From: an uncultured Bacteroides sp. | Lineage (GTDB): Bacteria; Bacteroidota; Bacteroidia; Bacteroidales; Bacteroidaceae | DNA: 64,000 nt | Reading direction: 5' to 3' | Assembly: GCF_963678845.1 (NCBI RefSeq) | Contig: NZ_OY787466.1 | Coordinates: 1,302,001 to 1,366,000, forward strand | In this document: positions 7,500 through 15,925 of the stretch, piece by piece | How the letters are laid out: the number at the start of each line of letters is the position of its first letter | Position numbering within the stretch: position 1 is the first letter of the stretch | The notes under the pieces: generated by a model | What the model was told of the DNA's origin: nothing | Database searches by the model: none | The model's input: only the letters and a program-made list of their open reading frames with translations | Position numbers and translations under genes: made by a program

Positions 7500-8906
7500 T
7501 TAGTTTTTTAAAGAACAAGCCAGGTCGATTGCTTTTTTCAGCGCACCCAGTTTACTGTTTACCTCCTGAAGTTCGTATTCATCATTGCTCTTTGCCACGA
7601 TTCCTGCTCCGGCCTGATACCAGAGTTCGTTATTGCGGCTCACAAAAGAACGGATGGTGATGGCCTGATTCAAGTCGCCGTTCAGTCCAATGAAACCGAT
7701 GCAACCGCCGTAAGCACCACGTGCATGGCTCTCTATCTCTGAAATCAGCTGCATGGCCCGTACCTTTGGAGCGCCTGATAGTGTACCTGCAGGGAAAGTA
7801 TCAATGAATGTTTTCACAGCGTTGGTATCTTCGTTCAGTTCTCCGCTTACACGAGATACTAAGTGGATTACGTGGCTGTAATACTGCACCTCTTTATAGA
7901 AGTCCACCTTTACGTTGTGAGCGTTACGGCTCAGGTCGTTGCGGGCAAGGTCTACCAACATCACGTGTTCTGCATTTTCTTTAGGATCGGCAAGCAGAGC
8001 TTCTACCAGTTGCTTGTCTTTAGTTACATCACCTGTGCGGCGAGATGTTCCGGCTATCGGGTCAATGCTTGCCAGGTTACCTGTTACCTTACAGTGTGTT
8101 TCGGGTGAAGAACCGAAGATACGGAAACCACCGAAATCAAAATAGAACAAGTAAGGAGAGGGGTTTATGGAACGAAGGGCGCGATAGACTTTGAAATCGT
8201 CACCGGTATAGGGCTGAACGAATCTGCGGGAAAGAACAATCTGGAAAACATCTCCACGAAGGCAGTGGGCTACTCCTTGTCGGACGTATGATTTGTACTC
8301 TTCATCCGTGATGGGACTTGTTTCTTTTCCTTTGGTAGAGAAGTTGTACGAAGCAAAGTTGCGGTTCTCAAGAATTGTTTCCAGCTTTTCAATGTTGCTG
8401 CTCTCTCCATCCTGTAAAAGCTCAACCATTGTAAGTTCGTTCTTAAAGTGATTGAAGATTAATACATATTTGTATAGTATGTAAAGCAAGTCGGGAGCAT
8501 CATTCTTTGCATCGTGTGATTCCTGAACGGGAATGTGTTCAAAGTAGCGCACTGCGTTGAAAGATGTGTATCCATAAAGACCGCAGGAATCTTTGTCGTC
8601 GCCCGTTACATTTAGTTTGCCAATGAAGCTGTTCATAGCATCGGACACAGTGAACTGATCGGTTATCTCTTCTTTAAGTTCTGAATTGTCGGGAAAGCGG
8701 GAAGTGCAAATATTGCTGTTTACTCCGATGCTGGCCAATGGCTTTAGCGCAATGTATGAGTGACTGTTCTCGTTTCCGTGAAAATCAGAGCTTTCCAGCA
8801 AAGCCGATTCAGGATAAATGTCACGTACCTTAAGATAAACGCTCACCGGAGTATGTAAATCGCTAAGTATAGTCTTGCTAACGGTTTTAAAATTATATGT
8901 TTTCAT
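7500..8906 (-). CDS. trpE: Anthranilate synthase component I
   Basis: The product makes anthranilate from chorismate using ammonia from TrpG. The 468 residues fit the family. An LLES motif at residues 36-39, the known tryptophan-binding and feedback-inhibition element of TrpE, suggests that the enzyme is end-product inhibited. The C-terminal chorismate-binding domain shows DPIAGTSRRTG, the LVDLARNDLSR segment and AGTLSGAPKVRAM. It starts 12 nt after trpB. The inhibition motif distinguishes it from aminodeoxychorismate synthase PabB. Confidence 0.97.
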   Translation of the reverse strand: MKTYNFKTVSKTILSDLHTPVSVYLKVRDIYPESALLESSDFHGNENSHSYIALKPLASIGVNSNICTSRFPDNSELKEEITDQFTVSDAMNSFIGKLNVTGDDKDSCGLYGYTSFNAVRYFEHIPVQESHDAKNDAPDLLYILYKYVLIFNHFKNELTMVELLQDGESSNIEKLETILENRNFASYNFSTKGKETSPITDEEYKSYVRQGVAHCLRGDVFQIVLSRRFVQPYTGDDFKVYRALRSINPSPYLFYFDFGGFRIFGSSPETHCKVTGNLASIDPIAGTSRRTGDVTKDKQLVEALLADPKENAEHVMLVDLARNDLSRNAHNVKVDFYKEVQYYSHVIHLVSRVSGELNEDTNAVKTFIDTFPAGTLSGAPKVRAMQLISEIESHARGAYGGCIGFIGLNGDLNQAITIRSFVSRNNELWYQAGAGIVAKSNDEYELQEVNSKLGALKKAIDLACSLKN

Positions 8907-8918
8907 CTTATCTTATTT

Positions 8919-10103
8919 TTAATCGTTCATGAATCCAATATAAGTCTCAATGTCCTTGTCTCCACGGCCCGATACGGTGAGAACCACCACATCTTCCGGT
9001 TTAAACTTCACTTTGCTTAAAGCTCCCAGCGCATGAGCAGACTCCAATGCTGGAATAATTCCCTCGATACGGGTTAGCTCAAATGCTGCTTTAATTGCTT
9101 CGTCATCATTGATGGCAAGTATTGTGGCACGATGTTCGGTTGCAAGGTTGGCATGCATAGGTCCGATACCTGGATAATCCAGTCCGGCCGAGATTGAGTA
9201 AGGCTCCTCTATCTGCCCATCCTCGCTCTGCATCACCAATGTCTGTGCTCCGTGAATAATCCCCATCTTTCCAAGTTGGATAGTTGCAGCCGACATTCCT
9301 GTTTCAACACCTTTACCTCCGGCTTCGGCCAGAACAATCTTCACGCGTTCGTCATCTATATAATGGTATATGGTTCCGGCTGCGTTGCTACCGCCACCTA
9401 CACAGGCAACAAGGTAATCAGGATAATCACGACCTTCCTGTTCCAGTAACTGCTTCTTGATCTCTTCGCTGATAACCGATTGCAGACGGGCAACCATATC
9501 AGGATAAGGATGAGGCCCTACGGTAGAACCAATAACGTAATAAGTATCCGAAGGATGACAGCACCAGTCGCGGATTGCCTCGTTGGTAGCATCCTTTAAA
9601 GTCATGTTCCCCGAAGTAACCGGGCAAACTGTAGCTCCCAGCATCTTCATTCTCTGAACATTTACCTGTTGGCGTTCCACATCTGTTTTACCCATGTAAA
9701 CGATGCATTCCATACCCATCAGTGCGCAAACAGTAGCCGTTGCAACACCATGCTGACCTGCACCTGTCTCAGCAATAATCCGCTTTTTCCCCATGCGACG
9801 AGCTAAAAGAATCTGGCCAATAGCATTGTTAATCTTGTGTGCTCCGGTGTGATTAAGGTCTTCTCTTTTCAGATAAATTTTGCAACCATACTTTTCCGAA
9901 AGGCGCTTTGCCAGATAGAGTGGGGAAGGACGTCCCACGTAATCTTTAAGCAATGCATTAAGCTCTTGCTTAAAATCATCACTCTGCAAAATATCAAGGT
10001 AATTGTTCTTTAAATCTTCCACACACTTGTAAAGGATCTCGGGAATGTACGCTCCACCGAACTCACCATAATAACCATCTTCGTTAACTAAATACGTTTT
10101 CAT
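8919..10103 (-). CDS. trpB: Tryptophan synthase beta subunit
   Basis: The 394-residue PLP enzyme condenses indole with serine. The PLP lysine is in HTGAHKINNAIGQ (about residue 86), and the phosphate-binding glycine loop is GGGSNAAG. Its form is the TrpB1 type that pairs with TrpA, although here it is the first gene of the operon and trpA is the last. The start codon lies about 32 nt after the U-tract of the attenuator terminator, so its transcription depends directly on read-through there. Confidence 0.97.
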   Translation of the reverse strand: MKTYLVNEDGYYGEFGGAYIPEILYKCVEDLKNNYLDILQSDDFKQELNALLKDYVGRPSPLYLAKRLSEKYGCKIYLKREDLNHTGAHKINNAIGQILLARRMGKKRIIAETGAGQHGVATATVCALMGMECIVYMGKTDVERQQVNVQRMKMLGATVCPVTSGNMTLKDATNEAIRDWCCHPSDTYYVIGSTVGPHPYPDMVARLQSVISEEIKKQLLEQEGRDYPDYLVACVGGGSNAAGTIYHYIDDERVKIVLAEAGGKGVETGMSAATIQLGKMGIIHGAQTLVMQSEDGQIEEPYSISAGLDYPGIGPMHANLATEHRATILAINDDEAIKAAFELTRIEGIIPALESAHALGALSKVKFKPEDVVVLTVSGRGDKDIETYIGFMND

Positions 10104-10135
10104 TACTTATATTTTTTTGTTTTTTAAATTAGCAT

Positions 10136-10173
10136 AAAAAAAAGAGGCCTGTCGCAGGTGCGACAGGCCTCTT
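10136..10173 (-). terminator. trp attenuator terminator
   Basis: On the minus strand a 15-bp perfect stem (plus-strand arms 10142-10156 and 10159-10173, two-base loop) is followed by a run of eight U (plus-strand A run 10136-10143). It lies between the Trp-rich leader peptide and trpB. There is no T-run on the plus-strand side, so it is directed at the trp transcript. Confidence 0.9.
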
Positions 10174-10223
10174 AAAAATATCTTCAAAATTAATTTTAGT
10201 ATATATACATGAGTACTGCTTCC

Positions 10224-10289
10224 TTACGACTTTCGAGGTTGTAAGAAGCGCCACCAACATGCATTTTCTAAAATTGTTCTCATAATCAT
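10224..10289 (-). CDS. trpL: trp operon leader peptide with tandem Trp codons
   Basis: A 21-codon frame on the minus strand starts ATG ATT ATG (10289; an in-frame second ATG at 10283 gives 19 codons) and ends TAA at 10224. It encodes C-W-W-R at residues 11-14, from two adjacent TGG codons at 10251-10256. Two adjacent Trp codons in a 21-codon frame between a promoter and a terminator ahead of trpB are the hallmark of ribosome-mediated attenuation. Just after the Trp codons, RNA arms at 10241-10249 and 10218-10227 (GCUUCUUAC with GUAAGGAAGC, one bulge) can pair as a pause hairpin. A ribosome stalled at the Trp codons would open this stem. I could not identify a clear antiterminator pairing by eye. 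Confidence 0.85.
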   Translation of the reverse strand: MIMRTILENACWWRFLQPRKS

Positions 10290-10306
10290 TTGTTTGTTTT
10301 CGGGGA

Positions 10307-10337
10307 CAAATATAGAGACTTTGTTTTAAACAGCAAA
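10307..10337 (-). promoter_or_regulatory. trp operon promoter
   Basis: The minus strand has TTTG (plus coordinates 10334-10337), 19 nt, then TATATTTG (10307-10314), an exact match to the Bacteroides -33/-7 form. The predicted start of transcription is near 10300, about 11 nt before the leader peptide ATG. Confidence 0.85.
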
Positions 10338-10905
10338 CAATTTGTGATATTTTTTTTGAATCTGGCATAAATTTGTTGTTTTGGATAATAATCTATTTTC
10401 TTATGGATTAAACCTAAAGAACCAAACGTTCAAGATTGCATACCTATAATAAGAAAAAACTAAGGCCTAAGATAGAATAAAACTCCTTGATGTAAGACTT
10501 TAAATGTCTTGACACGTTATTGAAAGTCTCAAGACATGTTCTTCAATATTACTTGAGATTTTCAAGGAAATTATCAGGCATATATTCTTAAATACTCTTT
10601 TTTGAAAAATAATTGGCGTATCATTCCGGTTTATTCTCCAATGATTTTTATTTATTGGCGAATAAAATCAGATAATTCAGCAATTTCTATGGAATTGGGG
10701 TTGTCTTTCTATGGGGATTAGTGGGATTATCTTTCTTCTTTTTCAAAATCAAAAGGAATTATTTATGTATTAAAGATGGCGTAAGTGCTTAGTATATAGG
10801 TATAAAAAGACACTCTTTGTACCTCGATTAGAAAAAATATCTTTCTTTATATGGCTAAATTGAATCTATTCGTTAAATAATTATAATTATTGGTATCTGA
10901 ATGAT
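10338..10905. other. Gene-less AT-rich stretch between trp and lacI
   Basis: No convincing gene. It holds the inverted repeat ATTCTCCAAT / ATTGGCGAAT with an 11-nt spacer at 10633-10663, matching the element at 6851-6881. It also holds a set of short TCTTGA/TCAAGA-like motifs around 10490-10565 (GTCTTGACACG, GTCTCAAGACAT, ACTTGAGATTTTCAAG) that may be regulatory or chance. Confidence 0.4.
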
Positions 10906-10923
10906 TGTTGAATCGTTTAAACA
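10906..10923. promoter_or_regulatory. Putative LacI-family operator upstream of its own gene
   Basis: TGTTGAATCGTTTAAACA matches 16 of 18 positions of the perfect palindrome found at 11999 and 14498. It lies 56 nt before the regulator's start codon, suggesting autoregulation. Confidence 0.65.
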
Positions 10924-10978
10924 TATATATTTGGAGCGTAAATCATTACCAAAGTATAAACAGTTAAGTTTAATATTC

Positions 10979-11983
10979 ATGAAAGCCAAAGTATCCATAA
11001 AAACAATTGCAGAGCAAGTTGGGGTTTCTACAACTTTGGTGTCGTATGTACTTAACAATAAGAACGAGAACAGAATAAGTAAAGAGGTTGCTGCCAAGAT
11101 TAGAAAGGTAGCACAAGACCTCAACTATCAGCCTAACCAGATTGCACGGAGCCTCAAGGCACAAAAAACATTTACCATTGGTTTAATTGTGGCCGATATT
11201 GCAAATCCATTCTCTTCTCAGATGGCTCGTATTATTGAAGATGAGGCCAAAAAGAATGGATATTCAGTAATCTTTGGTAGCTCGGATGAGAGTGAAAAGA
11301 AAACCAGAGACTTGATTACGTTGTTCATCAATCGTCAGGTAGACGGATTAATCGTTGCATTGCCGGAACATTGTGAAGATCAGGTTCTTTACCTGAAAGA
11401 GTCGGGCATACCGTTTGTGCTGATTGACCGTTACTATCCCTCAATTCCTTCTAACTTTGTGGCTATTGACAATTATGATGCTGCCAGAAAGGCAATCATC
11501 CATTTACAGTCATACGGACACAAACGGATTGGGGTTATATCTTATCAAACATCTTTGTTCCACCTTAACGAACGAGTTAGAGGCGCAGTTGATTTATTGA
11601 AAGAGCAAGCCATGGTTGGTGAGGTGCGTATTGATCATACTGATGAAGATGTAGCCAATGCAATTAAGGGATTCCTTGCTGATGAGAACCCTGTTGATGC
11701 TATCTTTGCCACAACCAACTTACTTACTATCTGCGGACTGAAGTACATTAATGGTTTAGGCCTTAAAATACCTGACCAACTGGCAGTTGTAGGTTTTGAT
11801 GAAACGGATGCTTTTGATCTTTTCTATGCTCCGGTAACTTACGTGAAGCAACCTATGGCCGAACTTGGCTTAAAGTCTGTGAGGATTCTGCTTGATGCCA
11901 TAGAAAAGAAAGGCTCTTCCATTGAATCGGCCATTTTTGAGACAGAACTTGTAGTCCGTAAATCTTCAGTTGCTACCTTATAA
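10979..11983 (+). CDS. LacI-family transcriptional regulator of the ketose operon
   Basis: The 334-residue protein begins MKAKVSIKTIAEQVG. The N-terminal helix-turn-helix and hinge helix (about residues 4-60, with VSTTLVSYVLNN as recognition part) are followed by a periplasmic-binding-protein-like sensor domain (GLIVADIANPFSSQMA onward, to VGFDETDAF near residue 280). The open frame extends 26 codons upstream, but that part is not family-like and overlaps the operator region, so the internal Met is chosen. Three copies of an 18-bp palindrome lie upstream of this gene, the kinase gene and the porin gene, making it the likely local repressor. The inducer is unknown; fructose or a related ketose is the natural guess from the operon. 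Confidence 0.9.
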   Translation: MKAKVSIKTIAEQVGVSTTLVSYVLNNKNENRISKEVAAKIRKVAQDLNYQPNQIARSLKAQKTFTIGLIVADIANPFSSQMARIIEDEAKKNGYSVIFGSSDESEKKTRDLITLFINRQVDGLIVALPEHCEDQVLYLKESGIPFVLIDRYYPSIPSNFVAIDNYDAARKAIIHLQSYGHKRIGVISYQTSLFHLNERVRGAVDLLKEQAMVGEVRIDHTDEDVANAIKGFLADENPVDAIFATTNLLTICGLKYINGLGLKIPDQLAVVGFDETDAFDLFYAPVTYVKQPMAELGLKSVRILLDAIEKKGSSIESAIFETELVVRKSSVATL

Positions 11984-11998
11984 TTTTTTTTCTTTTAA

Positions 11999-12016
11999 TG
12001 TTTAAACGTTTAAACA
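11999..12016. promoter_or_regulatory. Perfect palindromic operator upstream of fructokinase
   Basis: TGTTTAAACGTTTAAACA is a perfect 18-bp palindrome with the central CG typical of LacI-family operators. It sits 52 nt before the kinase start and is repeated exactly at 14498-14515. Confidence 0.8.
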
Positions 12017-12068
12017 AAATCTAAAACCACATAGCAATCAAATAATTGAATCATTAAATATTTATATC

Positions 12069-12986
12069 ATGAAAACAAAAGACCTTGAAAAACAAAGAAT
12101 TGTGTGTTATGGCGAAGTACTTTGGGATATTTTCCCTACTAAGACCAAGCCGGGCGGAGCACCTATGAACGTGGCTTACCATTTGCAGAAATTTGGTGTG
12201 GACAGCCAAATGATCAGCCGTGTAGGAACCGACGATGCTGGCCAAAAATTATTGAATCTGCTCAATGAATGGAATATTCCAACTACTTATTGCCAGATTG
12301 ACGAAACTCATGAGACAGGGAAAGTAGAAGCTATTGCCGGGGAGAATGAAGAGATGACTTATGTTATCCATGAATCTGCTGCATGGGATTATATTAGCTC
12401 TGATGAGGCTTATGATGAATTGGTAGCCAGTGCTGATGCTTTTGTATTTGGCAGTCTGGTAAACCGTAACGAAACTTCACGTGATACTTTATATAGACTT
12501 CTGGAAAAGGCTTCATATAAGGTGTTTGACATAAACCTGCGTGCACCATTCTATTCCGTTGAAACAATCGAATATTTATTGGAAAAGTGTAATCTGCTGA
12601 AGCTAAATAAGGCTGAGTTAGACCTGATTATTACCTGGTTCTGGAATCAGACTGGTACAGAGGAAGAATCTGTTAGATTCCTTCAGAAAGAGTTCAATAT
12701 TGATGAAGTGATAGTAACCAAAGGAAGCGAAGGAGCTACTTATTACACATTAACTAACTCTTATTCATTCCCTGCATTCCGTGTTACCGTAAAAGACACT
12801 GTTGGAAGCGGAGACTCTTTCCTTGCTGCTTTCCTTGCAAAGAAAGTTCAGAACGAAACTCCTGAAACGGGTATGATTTATGCCACAGCACTTGGTGCTT
12901 TTGTTGCCTCTCACGAAGGAGCTTGCCCTTCTTACAATCTGGCTCAGTTGATGGATTTCCAGCTACAGCGCCAATCTATTCTATAA
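12069..12986 (+). CDS. PfkB-family carbohydrate kinase, probable fructokinase
   Basis: The 305-residue protein is a ribokinase/PfkB-fold sugar kinase. The N-terminal GGAPMNVAYHL signature and the C-terminal DTVGSGDSFLAAF signature, with the catalytic Asp in GSGD, are both present. Resemblance to bacterial fructokinases (VCYGEVLWDIFP start) and the adjacent fructose/fucose-type permease favour phosphorylation of fructose to fructose-6-phosphate in the cytoplasm, but tagatose or allulose kinase is possible given the epimerase in the operon. It is the first structural gene after the operator, with 22 nt to the permease gene. Confidence 0.88.
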   Translation: MKTKDLEKQRIVCYGEVLWDIFPTKTKPGGAPMNVAYHLQKFGVDSQMISRVGTDDAGQKLLNLLNEWNIPTTYCQIDETHETGKVEAIAGENEEMTYVIHESAAWDYISSDEAYDELVASADAFVFGSLVNRNETSRDTLYRLLEKASYKVFDINLRAPFYSVETIEYLLEKCNLLKLNKAELDLIITWFWNQTGTEEESVRFLQKEFNIDEVIVTKGSEGATYYTLTNSYSFPAFRVTVKDTVGSGDSFLAAFLAKKVQNETPETGMIYATALGAFVASHEGACPSYNLAQLMDFQLQRQSIL

Positions 12987-13008
12987 CAACACCTTAAACT
13001 TTTATATT

Positions 13009-14316
13009 ATGCAACTACCTAGTTTAAAACCAGCGAAAACATTAACCGTAGCAGCCGATTTGTCAATGGAGAAAAAGAACAGTTACGTGTTACCACTTAT
13101 TCTTATTATCAGTATGTTCTTTATGTGGGGCATGGCCGGTAACCTGAATGACATCTTAATTAAACAGTTCAAGAAATCATTTGAGCTGACCGATTTGCAA
13201 TCAGGTTTTGTACAGTCAGCCTTTTACATGGGATATTTTCTTCTTGCCATTCCGGCATCAATCGTGATGCGCAAGTACAATTACATAACCGGTATCATCA
13301 TTGGTCTGATATTGTATGCAGCCGGAGCATTCTTGTTTTTCCCTGCAGCAGAGAACAACTCGTATGCATTCTTCCTGTTTGCACTGTTTGTCATTGCTTC
13401 CGGACTTGCATTTCTGGAAACAGCAGCTGGTCCTTATGTTCTGGCATTAGGAAAGCCCGAAACGGCCACTTTCCGTCTGAATCTGGCACAATCATTTAAT
13501 CCAATTGGATGCGTTACAGGCGTGTTGGTAGGTCAGCACTTTATCCTTACCGGAGTTGAGTATACCAAAGAACAGCTTGCTAAAATGTCGCCCGAAGCCT
13601 TGAAAGCTTACTATCTTACAGAGGCTCATTCCGTGCAGACTCCTTATCTAATCATCGGTGCTATAATTTTATTGTTTGCTATAATCATTGCATTCACTAA
13701 ATTCCCTACTATCAAGGATGAGGAGACAGTTAACACTTCTTCTACAAGAAATACACTGAAACTTTTACTGAGCAAGAAATCTTTCAAGCAGTCAGTTATT
13801 GCACAGTTCTTTTATGTGGGAGCTCAGGTATGTATCTGGAGTTATCTGATCCGTTACATTCAGTCAACAATTCCGGGAACACCAGAGAAAGGTGCTGCTA
13901 ACTTCCTAACTATTTCTCTTGTAGTCTTTACACTTGGTCGCTTTATAGGAACAGGATTGCTAAAGAAGATAAAAGACAATAAATTACTTTCGATCTATGC
14001 CCTTGTCAATGTGGTTCTCACAGCTGTTGGAATCCTTTTCCCTGGAACAATCGGTCTTTGGGCATTAGTGGGCACCAGTTTCTTCATGTCAATCATGTAT
14101 CCTACTATCTTCTCATTGGGTATGAAGGATCTTGGCGAACACACCAAGTTGGGAGCATCCATACTTGTAATGGCAATTATCGGCGGAGCCGTACTTACCC
14201 TTGCAATGGGCCGTTTGTCTGATATGGCAGGAATTGCTAATTCATTGCTTATCCCACTTCTTTGCTTCGTGTTTGTAGCCTATTACGGCATCAAAGGATA
14301 CAAGGATAAAGCTTAG
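13009..14316 (+). CDS. FucP-type sugar:proton symporter (MFS)
   Basis: The 435-residue protein has about twelve hydrophobic segments starting near residue 28 and the FucP-subfamily features MWGMAGNLNDILI in helix 1 and FLETAAGPYVLALG in helix 4-5. It would bring a monosaccharide across the inner membrane with protons. A second possible start is Met20 (MEKKNSY); the first Met is kept because it lies at a normal 22-nt spacing behind the kinase. Pairing with a fructokinase suggests fructose or another ketose as substrate. Confidence 0.9.
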   Translation: MQLPSLKPAKTLTVAADLSMEKKNSYVLPLILIISMFFMWGMAGNLNDILIKQFKKSFELTDLQSGFVQSAFYMGYFLLAIPASIVMRKYNYITGIIIGLILYAAGAFLFFPAAENNSYAFFLFALFVIASGLAFLETAAGPYVLALGKPETATFRLNLAQSFNPIGCVTGVLVGQHFILTGVEYTKEQLAKMSPEALKAYYLTEAHSVQTPYLIIGAIILLFAIIIAFTKFPTIKDEETVNTSSTRNTLKLLLSKKSFKQSVIAQFFYVGAQVCIWSYLIRYIQSTIPGTPEKGAANFLTISLVVFTLGRFIGTGLLKKIKDNKLLSIYALVNVVLTAVGILFPGTIGLWALVGTSFFMSIMYPTIFSLGMKDLGEHTKLGASILVMAIIGGAVLTLAMGRLSDMAGIANSLLIPLLCFVFVAYYGIKGYKDKA

Positions 14317-14497
14317 TAACCAGCTGATTATATTATACCATTTAATATCCCCGGTTATGTATACTGCAAATCTCCGAAACAGATCTTGTAGCAGAGCGTC
14401 TTACGCCAGATTATTATCTGTTGTACCGACTAATGCGAATGAACTTCTTATTAACGATAAGACTATTCTGTGCCTTTCCATTTTATTTTTACCTAAA

Positions 14498-14515
14498 TGT
14501 TTAAACGTTTAAACA
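14498..14515. promoter_or_regulatory. Second perfect operator, upstream of the porin gene
   Basis: Identical to the site at 11999; here the palindrome extends to 22 bp (14496-14517). It lies 9 nt before the start of the porin gene, so a bound repressor would block transcription into, or initiation just ahead of, the porin-epimerase pair. Confidence 0.8.
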
Positions 14516-14524
14516 TTACTCATT

Positions 14525-15907
14525 ATGAAAAAATTGCTTCAACTATTTATTATAATAGCAATGCCATTGTGCGCTAAAGCTCAGGTGGTAATTACAAATA
14601 CAAATTTTTCAATGGGAACCACAGGACGAATCGGAGTTGGTGCATCACCAACGGGCGAAGGCAACATGTGGAAGCCGTTAAACCTTTCCGGTCAGGGTTC
14701 ACTAGCCGGACGCATGGAGCAGTCAGATTACTTTGATCTGTTGCCTGCGCTGCATTTCACTCCGAAACTTATAGGGAAGGACAGTACAAACGTAACCTTT
14801 CAGGCCCGACTGGGGATGTATTCTGCCAATGGACAGTTTATTGGCAACGTAAGCACTCGCTCGGCAGATGGACTAACCTTTATTCTTCCCGAGGCTTTCG
14901 TTGAGGCCCGGAACATTATGGGTAGCCGTTGGTCTGCCTGGGCAGGCGCACGCTTCCGCCGCTACGACGATATACACATTTGCGACTATTTCTACTTTGA
15001 CGATCACTCTGCCCAAGGATTTGGTGCGAGCTATAAAACAACAGAGCTAACTATGCTGATGCCGGCTTCCACAGACTCTGCAGGTGTTTACCCCTATAAC
15101 TATAAAGTCACTGTTGCCGGAGCTACCAATCCTGCAATCAGACAACGTATGGTTTGGATTGGAGAGCATACCTTCGAGATGAATAACGGGAACAAGCTAA
15201 AGCTGCTGGGCGAATATCATTATGTGTCAGCCACATCTGATAATGCTTCCATAAAGTATCCTTCCGATAATGGTTGGGTGGCCGGAGCTAAATTTACCAC
15301 CCCTTTAAAGACCGTGATGCCAGGCTCGTTCAACGATATCTCAGTGCGCTACGGAACAGGCATAGCCAATGGTGGCGACAATGGGAATACCTTTACATGG
15401 GCCACTTACGGTGCACCCAATGATGAAGGGCGTTATACCGGTGCATACTCTTTAACCATGGTAGAGCATTTTCTGATCAACCCCTCAAAGAAGTTCAGTA
15501 TAAACGGATACGGAGTGTTTACCCAGAGTAAGGGAGGCTCATCCAGTACAGATAAAGATACCTATTTCAACGGATCGCAGATTTATAACCGGAAGAGAGA
15601 TATTGTTGCAGGATTCAGAACTCTGTATTATGCAACAGATTGGCTTCACCTCATTGGAGAAGTACATTATGCAGTGCGTAAAGACGGTGATAACCCCGAT
15701 GCAGCAATGTGGAAATTTTCCTTTGCACCCACTATTGCTCCGGTAGGACAACGCAGCGTATGGTGCCGACCTCACATTCGCTTTGTGTGTTCGCTGGCTC
15801 GTTACAATGACTATGCCCGCGATCATAACTACTCTCCGTTCCTGCAGGTTAACCAAAAACGTTGGGGAACATACATCGGCGTGAAAGCAGAATGGTGGAT
15901 ATTCTAA
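14525..15907 (+). CDS. LamB/maltoporin-like carbohydrate porin
   Basis: The 460-residue protein has a signal peptide (cut after about residue 19, LCAKAQ). Many alternating beta-strand segments follow, and the end is GVKAEWWIF, with the aromatic C-terminal residue required for outer-membrane barrel insertion. The early SMGTTGRIGVGASPTG segment resembles the start of LamB/ScrY-type trimeric sugar porins. It would let small sugars diffuse across the outer membrane. Its own copy of the operator directly upstream and the 18-nt gap to the epimerase gene place it in the LacI regulon. Use of a passive porin rather than SusC/SusD suggests small free sugars as the substrate. Confidence 0.82.
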   Translation: MKKLLQLFIIIAMPLCAKAQVVITNTNFSMGTTGRIGVGASPTGEGNMWKPLNLSGQGSLAGRMEQSDYFDLLPALHFTPKLIGKDSTNVTFQARLGMYSANGQFIGNVSTRSADGLTFILPEAFVEARNIMGSRWSAWAGARFRRYDDIHICDYFYFDDHSAQGFGASYKTTELTMLMPASTDSAGVYPYNYKVTVAGATNPAIRQRMVWIGEHTFEMNNGNKLKLLGEYHYVSATSDNASIKYPSDNGWVAGAKFTTPLKTVMPGSFNDISVRYGTGIANGGDNGNTFTWATYGAPNDEGRYTGAYSLTMVEHFLINPSKKFSINGYGVFTQSKGGSSSTDKDTYFNGSQIYNRKRDIVAGFRTLYYATDWLHLIGEVHYAVRKDGDNPDAAMWKFSFAPTIAPVGQRSVWCRPHIRFVCSLARYNDYARDHNYSPFLQVNQKRWGTYIGVKAEWWIF

Positions 15908-15925
15908 CTTTAAAACAATATAACA

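Noticed and set aside
10129..10368. 79-codon minus-strand frame over the trp leader region
   Set aside because: It runs through the terminator hairpin and across the promoter and has no family likeness. The 21-codon frame with tandem Trp codons explains the region better.
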